Assembly: GCA_019188255.1 (NCBI GenBank)
Contig: JAETXT010000002.1
Location: 2,046,001 to 2,110,000 of the forward strand
From: Verticillium longisporum
Lineage: Eukaryota; Ascomycota; Sordariomycetes; Glomerellales; Plectosphaerellaceae
DNA length: 64,000 nt
Reading direction: 5' to 3'
This document shows positions 44,030 to 54,189 of the stretch, piece after piece (position 1 is the first letter of the stretch; every line of letters starts with the position of its first letter). The notes below the pieces were generated by a model. That model was not told where the DNA came from, did no database searches, and saw only the letters and a list, made by a program, of their open reading frames with translations. The position numbers were made by a program, and so were the translations under genes.

Positions 44030-44986
44030 GGTATAGTACAGAGGGCCGAGGAGGGCAGAACAGGCGTGATGGAGCGCTCATCGGGTTTCCCAGGCTGGCG
44101 ACACAGCCTGGTCTTATATGGAGACAGGCGACGACGAGTACCTGAGATGGCCGCAGAGACGGCCAACGGGTCGCTGACAACAACAACGGAGCGAATCCCG
44201 CCTTCTTGCGTTTCCTTTAGTTGAGAAGCGGAGGAAAGGAGAAGGGCCTACATGTTCCTACGCGCCCTTGCCGGCCGCCTCTGCAACCAACGAAGCTTGC
44301 CGCCTTCGCCTCTCCAAACGCGGCCAAGCTGCATTGCCACGTCGAGAAACTGATGCGCCTCTCTGCAAGATTTCAGCGGCCTGTTTTGCATGGTTCTCCA
44401 GTTTTGACCAGGCCGAGGAGCAGCTGAACGGCGGTTTACCCGCAGCCAGGCAGCTGCGGCTCGACTCGCAGCGCTTAGCTAGGTGTGACACGTTGTGAGC
44501 AGCATTGTATATCGTGTTCAGAATCGGATCTTTATGTTTGCTTCGGTACGTGTAAAGGGAGTGGAATATAGTGAGAACTTGCCTTGAGGTGCTCAAGCTG
44601 CTTAATTCAATCCAGCTAGGACCTGCATTTTGTCGTGGCACAGATACCAATCGTTCTGTATAATATCATCAGTCGAAGGCAATGTAGGATTGATTGGCCG
44701 TCTGCGCCCAACTTCTTAGGAAGTTGCTCGACATGGTGCGCTACATGAGCTGTGTGCTGCCGATTCATTGACACCGAAAGGCCATGGGGCGGCCACTAAT
44801 CTCTAGCGGGCAAAGGTACCCAACGCAGAAGTTCGCATCAAGCCCATAACGCACCGACCCAGTTCCGGTGGGGCTCGGTGTCTGGCAACCTTGACTGATG
44901 GCGACCAAAGGGAACGTTTGTACCTCGAGCTCTCTCGCCCACCTACCTCTACAATCACCCATTGGCAGCTGCCATGCCATCCCACC
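44030..44986. promoter_or_regulatory. Divergent region, NLR relic / GPI19
   Basis: A 957-bp divergent region without a recognisable gene. A 130-codon minus frame (44258-44650) shows no family resemblance. Confidence 0.35.
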
Positions 44987-45760
44987 ATGTCGCTCTACTC
45001 CGAGGATGAGGACCGCGTTCCTCCAGACACCTTCTCCGATGGCTCTTTCACGGCATCGAGCCTCAGCGGCTCCGACAGCGGCAGCTTCAGCGGCAGCGAA
45101 GACGATGAGTCCCCTCCTCTCCCCGTGCTCACCAACTACTTCGCGCCGCCCTTCTACGGACGCCCGCCGACGCCCTTGCCGCCGTCGCCGTCTCTAACGT
45201 CGCTCCTGCGCCCCTCGCGGCCGACGACGCCCGATCCCTCCGACGACGACATTGAGCCCGTGCCCCGCGCCTCGCCCAAGGTGCCGACCTACGAGTACTA
45301 TGGCTTCGTCCTCTACCTCTTCTCGACGCTGAGCTTCCTCGTCTACCTGCTGTGGTCGTACCTGCCGTCGCCCTTCCTGCACGTCCTCGGCATCTACTAC
45401 TACCCGAACCGTTGGTGGTCGTTGGCCATCCCGGCGTGGATCACCATGCTGCTGGTGTACATTTACGTAGCGCTGGCGGCGTACAATACCGAGGTCATGA
45501 CGCTGCCGATGGCGTCTGTCGAGACGATTGTGGACGATACGGCGCAGGTGGCTGTCATTGACAGCAAGGGGAGGATACGGCACGGTGCAAAGAGGAGACA
45601 GAAAGACAAGAGGGATCGCAGGATAAATGGAGGGCCAGGACTGGACTGGAAAGAGATTTGGAACGAGGGTACCGACGCCGTCATGGACGTCCCGCTGGCA
45701 GGAGTTTGTGAGGTGCTCTATGGGGATATAGACGTGGGTGACGGGAACGGACTGCTATGA
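44987..45760 (+). CDS. GPI19: GPI-GlcNAc transferase subunit GPI19/PIG-P
   Basis: This is a single-exon gene of 257 codons; the start (CACCATGTCGCTCTACTCC) is chosen for its context, and the frame extends upstream without homology. The first 100 residues are acidic and Ser/Pro-rich, apparently disordered. The PIG-P domain follows: YEYYGFVLYLFSTLSFLVYL (helix 1), then LHVLGIYYYPNRWWSLAIP, helix 2 (WITMLLVYIYVALAAYN), and TLPMASVETIVDD. Near the C-terminus are DWKEIWNEGTDAVMDVPLAGVCEVLYG, the conserved segment that marks the family. The complex acts at the cytosolic face of the ER in the first step of GPI-anchor synthesis, moving GlcNAc from UDP-GlcNAc to phosphatidylinositol. Confidence 0.92.
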   Translation: MSLYSEDEDRVPPDTFSDGSFTASSLSGSDSGSFSGSEDDESPPLPVLTNYFAPPFYGRPPTPLPPSPSLTSLLRPSRPTTPDPSDDDIEPVPRASPKVPTYEYYGFVLYLFSTLSFLVYLLWSYLPSPFLHVLGIYYYPNRWWSLAIPAWITMLLVYIYVALAAYNTEVMTLPMASVETIVDDTAQVAVIDSKGRIRHGAKRRQKDKRDRRINGGPGLDWKEIWNEGTDAVMDVPLAGVCEVLYGDIDVGDGNGLL

Positions 45761-46209
45761 TAGAGGACTGCTGTGATCGAAGGCAGGATGGCGTACTGGT
45801 GCAATAGAGATACCCAGGGTTGGCGAAAGGACGCACAGGAACTCGCGCTAAGGGAGAAGCCAGGTCATGGAAATTGGCCTTTGCATACGAGAGAACATCG
45901 ACCAGCCTGCCCATGGAAGGCCACTCCGATGCCTGACTATGATAATGGAGGTAGACGTCTTGTCTTCCCCGGGCTGCCCTATTCATGGGGCGTGGTCACC
46001 TCGTTGGTGATCCTCTCGTGGCATAGACACCTTCACCATGTTGATGAGATGCAAGTTTGGCTCTGGGACCCACTTTCTCCTGCTCGACTTGCTTCAAACC
46101 CAACTTCGTCCTTACGCGGAAACCTACCGTTCTACCACTCTCGAACCGTTTCAGGTCTTGATCTAGTCGCCAGAACTCGTCGGCAACGTTGTCAAGCTCT
46201 CGGGTCAAA
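45761..46209. other. Short interval, GPI19 to kinase-fold gene
   Basis: A 449-bp spacer between two plus-strand genes; nothing recognised. Confidence 0.4.
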
Positions 46210-47421
46210 ATGGCGCCCTCCCCTGAGCAGATCGCCAGCAACCTCCTCACACCCCTCAACCTCGCCGTCACCTCCATCCGACCCCTCCAAACACTCTGGG
46301 CCGGCTACGGCACTATATGCTCAGTTCGCGCCCGTCCTATTACACCCGAAGCAGCTACTGCAATCTCCTCACTGCTCTCCACGCCTATCACCCCGGACAC
46401 GGAAATCCCTCTCATCCTCAAACTCATCAGTCCGCCCAAGGCGAAGCCCAATGACGAGGGCCATCTGAGAAAGATCTTGAGCTACGAGGTCGAGCAGTGT
46501 TTCTACGCCCACCTCGCCCCGAAACTGTCAGATGACGTGGGCGTCGCCAAGTGCATCGCCTCGAGCGCAGCCGATGCTGGCGCCCTGGATGGCATCGTCG
46601 CCATGGTGCTGGCCGATCTGAGGCCTCAGTACCCTGTTGCCGGGGGCAAGCGGGACGTCCTTTCGAGCGAGCAGGTAGACGCTGCCTTGACGTGGCTTGG
46701 GAGGTTTCACGCCGAGTCTAGGGCTTGGGTTGGTGGCGAGAGGGCAGAGTATGTTCTCCCGCCGCTGCAGGAGGCTCGGCGGCGAGAGGAGGGGAACAGG
46801 GGAACCAAGGTCTGGTTGAACGGTGGATACACTTACCTTGCCACGCGCTTGAAAGAGTATGCTTCCTTGGAGGCAGATGATGATTCGGAATGGTCGGGCG
46901 CGTTTTGCGATCACCATGAGGAACTCGGGGGCAGTATCGCTGAGGCCGTTGCCGAAGTGTTGAAGCCCACGGGACGGGGTTTCGAGAGCGTCATCCATGG
47001 CGACGTCAAGTCCGAGAACCTGTTTACTACGGTGGATGGTAACAAGGTGGCCTTCTTTGACTTTCAATATGTCGGCCTTGGACTCGGGGTGTGTGACCTG
47101 GCCAAGCTGTTCACCTGTTCGGTACCTCTCGAGCTCATTACTGGCTCAGATGAGTGGCAGGTTCCCATGGATGATGGGGAGAAAGAACTGTTGAGGCGGT
47201 ATAGAGCAGCATTGCTAAACGGAAAAGGTGATGAATCCTACCCATGGGATGACTTTGTCAGGCATTGGGAATGTGCGCTGGTGGACTGGTGCCGATTCCA
47301 GGCGAGCTGGGGGTTCTGGGGCAACACCGAATGGCTGGAGGCGAGAGTGCGCTCAATCCTGGGCGATCAAGCCTGGAGAGCCTGGTTGCAAGCTGAGCTT
47401 CAAAAGTCAAAAAACGACTAA
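46210..47421 (+). CDS. Choline/EcKinase-type kinase-fold protein
   Basis: This is a single-exon gene of 403 codons. The protein-kinase-like small-molecule phosphotransferase fold is shown by LILKLISPPK (ATP-binding Lys), the E of YEVEQCFYAHLAP, the catalytic loop VIHGDVKSENLFTT (HGDxxxxN) and the metal-binding AFFDFQYVGLG (DFQ in place of DFG). This matches the CHK/DUF1679 (ecdysteroid-kinase-like) clan, common in fungi and mostly uncharacterised. The alternative Met seven codons upstream (46189) lacks support. The substrate is unknown; aminoglycoside phosphotransferase labels for such genes reflect the fold and not resistance. Confidence 0.82.
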   Translation: MAPSPEQIASNLLTPLNLAVTSIRPLQTLWAGYGTICSVRARPITPEAATAISSLLSTPITPDTEIPLILKLISPPKAKPNDEGHLRKILSYEVEQCFYAHLAPKLSDDVGVAKCIASSAADAGALDGIVAMVLADLRPQYPVAGGKRDVLSSEQVDAALTWLGRFHAESRAWVGGERAEYVLPPLQEARRREEGNRGTKVWLNGGYTYLATRLKEYASLEADDDSEWSGAFCDHHEELGGSIAEAVAEVLKPTGRGFESVIHGDVKSENLFTTVDGNKVAFFDFQYVGLGLGVCDLAKLFTCSVPLELITGSDEWQVPMDDGEKELLRRYRAALLNGKGDESYPWDDFVRHWECALVDWCRFQASWGFWGNTEWLEARVRSILGDQAWRAWLQAELQKSKND

Positions 47422-49190
47422 GGTTATCAGAGTTGGTTCTGTTCGAGGTACATTGACTTGGGAATGGGCGCAACGGCAAGAGACCGCTCACCGATAAATT
47501 GTGTCCCCTAATGAAAACACTCTTTTGGAGCCTTTTGCTTGCTTTCGCAAGAGCCTCTAGACTAGGGAAATGAGACATGTGAATAACTTCATCGAAAAGG
47601 GGGTTCGTGCAAATATGCGCCCGACACTGTCAGGACGCGTACGTCTTCCGCCGCTTGACCTTGCATGCTAGACAACCTTCACAAACAATCCAATCAATGC
47701 CAAGTCCCCTGAAGTCTCGAGATGTGGCTGTCATGTATGGAGAAGCAAACCCAAGTAGCTTTGACTGGAGTTCAAGGTGTCTTGCAAATGTAACATGGAG
47801 GTATGTATGTAGAGGGGTGAACTTGGCAGCATGTACAGCGCGTCCGCTTCGACCGTCCTGAGCGGAAGAACTTCCTTTGGAGGGAACATCTCAAGCCAAC
47901 AGGATCTAGCTACACTTAACTTCAACAACACAACTAAAAGGGGATGAAACACAGGTTCACTAAAACTCAGATAAGTTAGATTTCCGGGCGATGTCGGATA
48001 TCAAAAAGTAACCATGTTGCGTTGATACATACATATTCAAGAGAAAGCAACGACAGGAAAAACAGTCTACCGTCTGGCCTGAGATATGATTTCTCGACTG
48101 ATTCGCCACTGGAGGGACAACAACACGTGCTGCGATCATGGTTAATGGTGCTGCTTGTTCTTTGGGCCCCATTTACTCGAACCGTCGACTCGGTGATCGG
48201 ACTTACTGCTAGGTGAGTGTTGGATCGCCCGGAGTCGTACACTTAAGTAGATACCTGGCTACTCGGAAACACCGCGATAGCACCACAGCCGAACCTGGCA
48301 CACCCAATGACCCCATCGTCCAACAAGGCGGTACTCCTGGCACTAAGTGCTTCGCTTAGTCGTGCTGGGATTTTCACGCGACAATGTACACTTGGAATCG
48401 TGAAATGAGATTGTAGTCGTGCAAGTCATTAGTGCCATGCTGCCTTAACCCTGCTGCCTACTTCCAGTGGAGGAGCTTGCGTCCTTCGTCTGTGAAGTCG
48501 AAATACAGGCAATAAAGCACACAGATAAGCTTAACTATTAGCGGCACCCCGTCCAAATAAACTCGTCGACACATCGGACAGCATCCGCTTTGGGCGGAAG
48601 CTTCTGTGGCCGTGAGGGCATTCTTCTTGGCTTTGCCGCGTGGTCGTCTGATCACCATGCAGCCCACACGCTTGAGACACCCATCAATTGGGTACCGTGC
48701 TTTTTTGTCCCCGCCATCTCCAGCCCCATCCTGTCTAAGGTAGCGGGCTGTTTGGAAACGGCGATCATGAGACCATGTTCCTGTCCACGACAAGGCAGCC
48801 AAAAGCTTCTTGCAGGACAAGGGACGACGACTGCGTTCAACCCATAACCCTGGGCAAGGTAACGGTTCGGCGAGACCCCGAGCCGAACCTGCTACGGCTG
48901 GGCATCCAAGCCAGGCCCGTGCGATGTGTTGTTGATCATTGAGTGTTACCTCGGGGTGAGAGTAGAAAACGGTTGGCATCCCTTCTTTGCTTGCTGCTTC
49001 TGAATCTCCTCTTGTTGTTCTACAGGTCTGGTCATCACTCATTACTTCACTTCTCTTACTTATTTCGCATCTTCCACGTTGACGTGGTTTGCCTCATTCG
49101 TTACTATTACTCTTGCCAACTACAAGCGTCAACCTTGGACTTCCATTTCATTCATTATCAACAAAAACCAAGTCAAGACATAGATTCAAA
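47422..49190. other. Gene-poor interval before the CHRD protein
   Basis: A 1.77-kb interval. The last 200 bases are the pyrimidine-rich leader of the CHRD gene. A minus-strand frame of 194 codons (48458-49042) has a Cys-rich, membrane-like C-terminus (SGCCPMCRRVYLDGVPLIVK) and could be a small lineage-specific gene, but it has no recognised homologue or intron support. A plus frame at 48022-48216 is similar in status. Confidence 0.3.
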
Positions 49191-49984
49191 ATGAGGTCCT
49201 CAACCGTCATCTCTGCTTTCATCGGACTCGCTGCGGCGAAGCCCGTGCCAGTCAGCCACCCAGTTGTCGAAGCCGTGGCACCGCACGTCGCGGCCAACGG
49301 CCCCTTCACCTTCACCTCGACGTACAACCTGATCGCGACACCGGACCGGGTCATCAACGCCGACAACGAGGTCGCACCAGGCGAGGCGGGCTCGATGGGT
49401 TACTACAACTACGGCATCAACAGCGAGCTGGACATCATCTGCTACGTACGTTTGCTCAACTCACCCTTTTCTCTGTTGCCCCGCTCCAATCGTCTCTCCC
49501 ACCCGCAGCCAAGCTAACCCGTGTTTTCCCCTCGACACAGAACATCACCCTCACAGGCGTGACGGGCCCGTACGACTCCCCCGCCGTAACAGCAACGCAC
49601 ATCCACGAAGCCGCCGAGGGCGCGAGCGGCCCCCCGCGCATCGCCTTCCCGAACCCGGAACCCGCCGACTCGGGCCCCGAAGTCGTCAAGCGCTCTTCGG
49701 GCTGCATCCAGGGCCCCTTTACGACGGGCATCGAGAACGAGGGCGTCGACACGGGCACGGGCTTCACCCTCGCCCAGATCGAGGCCAACCCGGAAGCCTT
49801 CTTCACCGATTCCCACACCGTCGTCTCCGTGCCCGGCGTCGTGCGCGCCCAGCTGCAGGCGAACGCCCAGCCTGCCGCCGGAGCCGGCACCGTCCTGCAG
49901 CCTGGCCAGGGCGCCGCCGCGGGTGGTTGCTCGCGCCAAGTTGTTTCCGCCGGCCCGCCGTTCGTGTTTGTGTGTGTGGAGTAG
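49191..49984 (+). CDS. Secreted CHRD-domain protein
   Basis: Exons 49191-49445 and 49541-49984 give 232 residues; the 95-nt intron (GTACGT...CTAACC...CACAG) joins DIICY to NITLTGVTGPY. Residues 1-16 are a short signal peptide (MRSSTVISAFIGLAAA). The CHRD fold is seen in FTSTYNLIATPDRVIN, the YYNYGINSELDIICY strand, the THIHEAAEGASGPPRIAFP His-containing strand, and the late Ala-rich segment up to the C-terminus. Fungal CHRD proteins are small and secreted, with unknown function; several are induced on hosts or under stress. There are few Cys, and no GPI signal is visible (it ends GPPFVFVCVE). The start context CAAAATGA is good. Confidence 0.82.
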
Positions 49985-50795
49985 AAAGATGAAGAAGATG
50001 AAGCGCCAGCCTCGGGGGCTTCGCATCGGTAGGGTGGGAAGGGGACGAAAGTTAAACGAGGCTTCATGACGTTAGATTATCATGCCGGGGCGATAGATGC
50101 CACTGCATGGGCCAAGTGTCTTGTCTCGCTGATAGAAATATTGCGGTCCGGCCGTGCTGGCTGCTTTAATTGATAATGACCGTGGTTTGAGCTAGCAATC
50201 TGTCCTGCGTTAAACCTTCCGAGGCATTGGTCTCGTTAATAATTCCACATGTGTATATTGGTACCATGATGCATGCTGCCTGCTTTGAGATTGGTCCAGC
50301 ACCTCCGCATTGCTGAACTGAAGGGCTGAACACAGTGTCTTAGGTTCGGAAGTCATTTCATGCTAGGGGACTTACTGAACAACCAAACCAAAGAGTCCAG
50401 AAATAGCTCACCCGGCCGATTTGATGCGTACAACTACACCGAAAAACCTTGAACATCACCAGATGACCGCTACACCCACAGAGGGTTATTGGAGAACTCA
50501 GAATAAGGTAGGAGGGATTGAGGTATTCATGGATTAGAGCAGCAATGCTCGAACTACTATTCCGTCTAGTGGTATCATCTTGCGGAAACAACGAGAAGGA
50601 CCGAAAAAGACAACGACAGATACCAAGCTCAAAAACAAATTTGTGAGGGCCCAATGTAAGGGACGGTATCGAACAAGAACTCATCTGCCCAGTACTAGGA
50701 CACGCGTGCAATCAAAAACGAGAAAAAAAGATTAATCGGGGTTGTCAAAGTCAAGTCGAGATGATGCCTTCTCCCTGAGCAATCGGAAGCCCACT
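49985..50795. other. Convergent 3' region, CHRD protein / MSB1
   Basis: An 811-bp spacer between convergent genes; AT-rich in part, no gene recognised. Confidence 0.4.
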
Positions 50796-53700
50796 TCAGC
50801 GTGATGCGTACGTGAGAACGTTGGGCGCAGGGCTAGTGGTGCCCTCCATGTTGCCCGTCAGTTCAGCAACACGCGCCTTGATACGTGCGACTCGAGACTC
50901 GATAGCTGGACGGGTGTTAGTGATCGCTTTTGCATATTTCTGGGGTCATCTAAACTTACTCTCTTCGCCGCTCGTGTCGTCATCGCCGTCGGTCGTCTTG
51001 CTGTAGCCACCACGGCTCTTCTCTTCGCTCTGTCGTTGAGCGGCACGTTCCGCAGCGTTCTTGCGGATCTGAGCCCATCGGTCAATCGCCGGGGAACCTG
51101 CGGCTCCTCGGGAGCCCTCTGCACTGGAATCCTTCGGACCGGTGCCTCCTTGGCAGTGGGCGTCTCGGGCTCGGCGGGAGGAGACGCGGATTCCCGGCCG
51201 TGACGGGCAATAGGGGTGGCATTGCGTCCTCGGACTCATCATCGGGAACGAAGGCAGGTTGATCATCAAGAGGACCTTGGTCGAAACGGGAGAACTCTTG
51301 ACGAGCCTCGTTGGCATCGGCAGTGTCAACACGAGACAAGGTGTCCTCGTGAGGGCCCCTGGGACTCTGGATCGGTGTTTGCTGCGGGTTCTCGAGCGGT
51401 GTGACGAAATCCTCGACAGGAGTCGGCGCCGGCATGGCGGGCTCGGGCTGAGCGGGTTGCGCCGGTTGAGGCGGCTGAACAGGCTGAGGCGTAACTCTGC
51501 CAGCGTCAGGCACGGGCTGCTCTTGCTGTCGGAGGAGCTCGTTGAGATCCGTTGACGCATTCTCGGGCAACTTGGAGCTACGGCCCTTACGACCGAAGAA
51601 CTTTCGGAGACCGCTGCTGGCAGATTTGTCCTTCTGCAACTTCTTGTGCTTCTTGCTTTCTTCAGGTTCAGGGGAGACCATGGTCTCCCGGGGCCAGTCT
51701 TCTACCGATTCCTTGGGGGGCGGCATTGGGGAGCTACGCCCCGCCTCTCCACGGTCGGTGGGGTGAAGGTCTTGGGGTGCTTCAAGCTCCTTCTCCGAGA
51801 GCTGAGGCTCTTCGTCATCTGATCTCCGGTGGCTAGAGCGCATAGCAGGTGATGGCTGGGGGAGGGGGGACGGCTGCGGCAACAAGGATGGGGACTTTTC
51901 AGGTACCTGGGGACGCTGCTCGTGGTCGTGGTCGCTAGCAAAGCCGTTGTGACTCAGGGGACTGCTGAAACCGTTGAATGTTGCCGACGATGTGATATTG
52001 CCTCGGCCAGCGCCGTTGTTGTTCAGGTACGCCTCCCGAATAGTGTCCTTGTCGTACTTGCTCGCCCACTTCATTGCTGGCGAAGCCTCCTTCATGATGA
52101 CCGGCTGCAGCGTCATGATGCTGTTTGTCTTGTCCTTGAGTTGCTCGGGACCATTGCGGCCCCTACGTTCGAGAAGACGCTGCTGTTGCTCCTGGTTCTG
52201 CCGAGCATGCAATTGTGTGGCGGCGGCGGCGTGGCGGGTCTGCTGATCAGGACCAAGACTGACCTTGCTCACCCTCACGGTGTCTACATTCCTCTCCAGT
52301 ACGTGCTTGGCAGCAGTAGACTTGGCTCGCTTGACGCCCTTGTTGCGCCTGGTCCAGCTGAAGAAGCTCTTCTTCTCGGCGAGGTAGGCGCCTTCCTGAG
52401 GCTCAGGGGCTGCTCCGACAACCATCTCTTCCATCACCAGCCATCGTCCGGATTTTATCACAGTCTCAATGACGGCGCAGCGGCCAAAGGCTGATTTCCT
52501 CTCGGGGTCTCTTCAGGGGCCAGACTGCTCATCCAGACCCACCAGAAAGCCTCGTCCAGATCAAAGCGCGTGATGCTCGCCAGCTCACCTGGCTCCAGCT
52601 GACGTTCGGTTTCCAGCCTCGGGTGGTGTGACTGAGAGCTCCTCTGCCTGACGTTGGTCTCAATAGGGGGGAGGACCTTGTCGGGTGGCAGGAGGTGATT
52701 GGTGCGAGTGTTCTGGCCGTCGTCCACGAATCCAGAGGACAAGAAGTCGGCCCATGATGGTGTCGTGGGTCTTCCCATGTCTACGGCGCCGGACGCCGGG
52801 GTTGTCCTCAGACCCTGTCGAGGTCGCCGGGCAAGTGCCGAGTCCTCGTCTTCCTCATCATCTTCAAGCGTACTGGCGAAACCAATGTCTTCGAAGCGTG
52901 ACCAGGAGGCGTCTCGAAGGCCTGTAGAATGCTTCGAACTGGAGACCTGGCTCTGGTTGGCAGATGAGATGGACTTAAGAACTCGTCGGCACTCCTCAGT
53001 CAGGGCTCGGATGGGGTCCTCAAAGTCGGAGAACTCTTGAAGTGCGCGATCCTCATCACGGAAGTGGAAGTGGTTGGCGCGGCGCAGTAGGGCGAAAGGG
53101 GTGGGTGACACAGTATCAACGATCATGACAACCTTGTTCGTAGACGTCTGCATCAGTGAGGGCCGCTGGGGTGGATACTCAGTCTCCTGCAGCAGCTTCT
53201 GCAGAGACATGGGCAGCATCGAGATGCCTCCCTTGGACTGCTGTGGCGCGACGGATCTGAGATAGGCGAAGAAAAGGTGGCTCGTGGCGTCAGCAGCACT
53301 GCATTCTCATGATTAGTATCAATCCAACGCGGGTTGCGCATTGTCGCAACTGACCTCGACCACGACTTGTAACCGCCCTCAAAGCCGCTCCCCGTGTCCT
53401 TCTGCACGAAGGCCCACCATGGAGCCATACGTGAGAGCATGCGGCCGCCCAGGCCGTTCATCTTGCCATGGGCGGCAATCGCGGAGATGAGATCAAAAAA
53501 GTCAAAAATGATGCATGATCGCGCGCCGTTGTCAACGCTGAGAGGAATGAAAGTCTTGAACGAGTCGCGCGCCATGTTGGAGTCTGCGGGGTCGCGTTAG
53601 GGGAAGGCAGTTCCATTTCCCGGTGTTCTGTCTGAGACACTGATGGTGAGACATACCTTGCTCGCCAACCTTGAAGAGTTCATAGGCGTCCCAACCCACC

Positions 53701-54189
53701 ACACCGCCTTGGAGTCTGCTCCAGCACCATTTCATGACGCCGGCAATGACCATGGGCTCGGTCATGCGCAGCTCTTGCGCCAATGCCTCCCCGCGTTGGT
53801 TGCCATCGAAAAAGTGTCGGACAAAGGTGCGCACGGCGCTCGGGTCCGACGTCGGGCGAAAAGGTAGAAGTAGGAATGGAAGATCGAGGGCTGCAGGACA
53901 TGGGAGTTAGCTCTGTGGTACCGTTGTACAGGGCAGGGGCAGAAAGGGCGCGCAGCAACCAGGAAGCAGTGCGAGCAGGAATGGCCGTCATACCTCGAGC
54001 CTTGAGCTCCTCCGTGGCACGCCTCACTAGATCCTGGATTTCCTCTGGCTCAATGGTACTCCTGGTGTAGGCGTCATCCCATTTCGGTTTCAGGGGCTGA
54101 AGGTCGGCGAGGGCGTCGTGGTTGGCGCCCTTCTTAGACTTGAGCTTGCCGCCATCTTTGCCCTTGAGGCGGGAGAAGAGACTCGGCAT
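50796..54189 (-). CDS. MSB1: MSB1-type RhoGAP-fold morphogenesis protein, frame broken in exon 4
   Basis: Five exons: 54189-53994, 53890-53657, 53583-53355, 53298-50960, 50905-50796 (about 1036 residues). The start MPSLFSRLKGKDGG and the RhoGAP-like Msb1 domain (LDLPFLLLPFRPTSDPSAVR, FDFFDLISAIAAHGKMNGLG, GGYKSWSSAADATSHLFFAYL) identify the family. The second half is disordered and Pro/Glu/Arg-rich, ending in a short coiled segment (IESRVARIKARVAELTGNME). Yeast Msb1 links Cdc42/Rho1 signalling to polarised growth; a hyphal-tip role is inferred. Exon 4 has frame breaks at 52504-52507 (G-run; SSLAPEETP, then SAFGRCAVIETVIKSGRW in the next frame) and between 51091 and 51226 (either two missing bases or one extra). 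With the missing bases allowed for, all intron phases agree. Confidence 0.9.
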
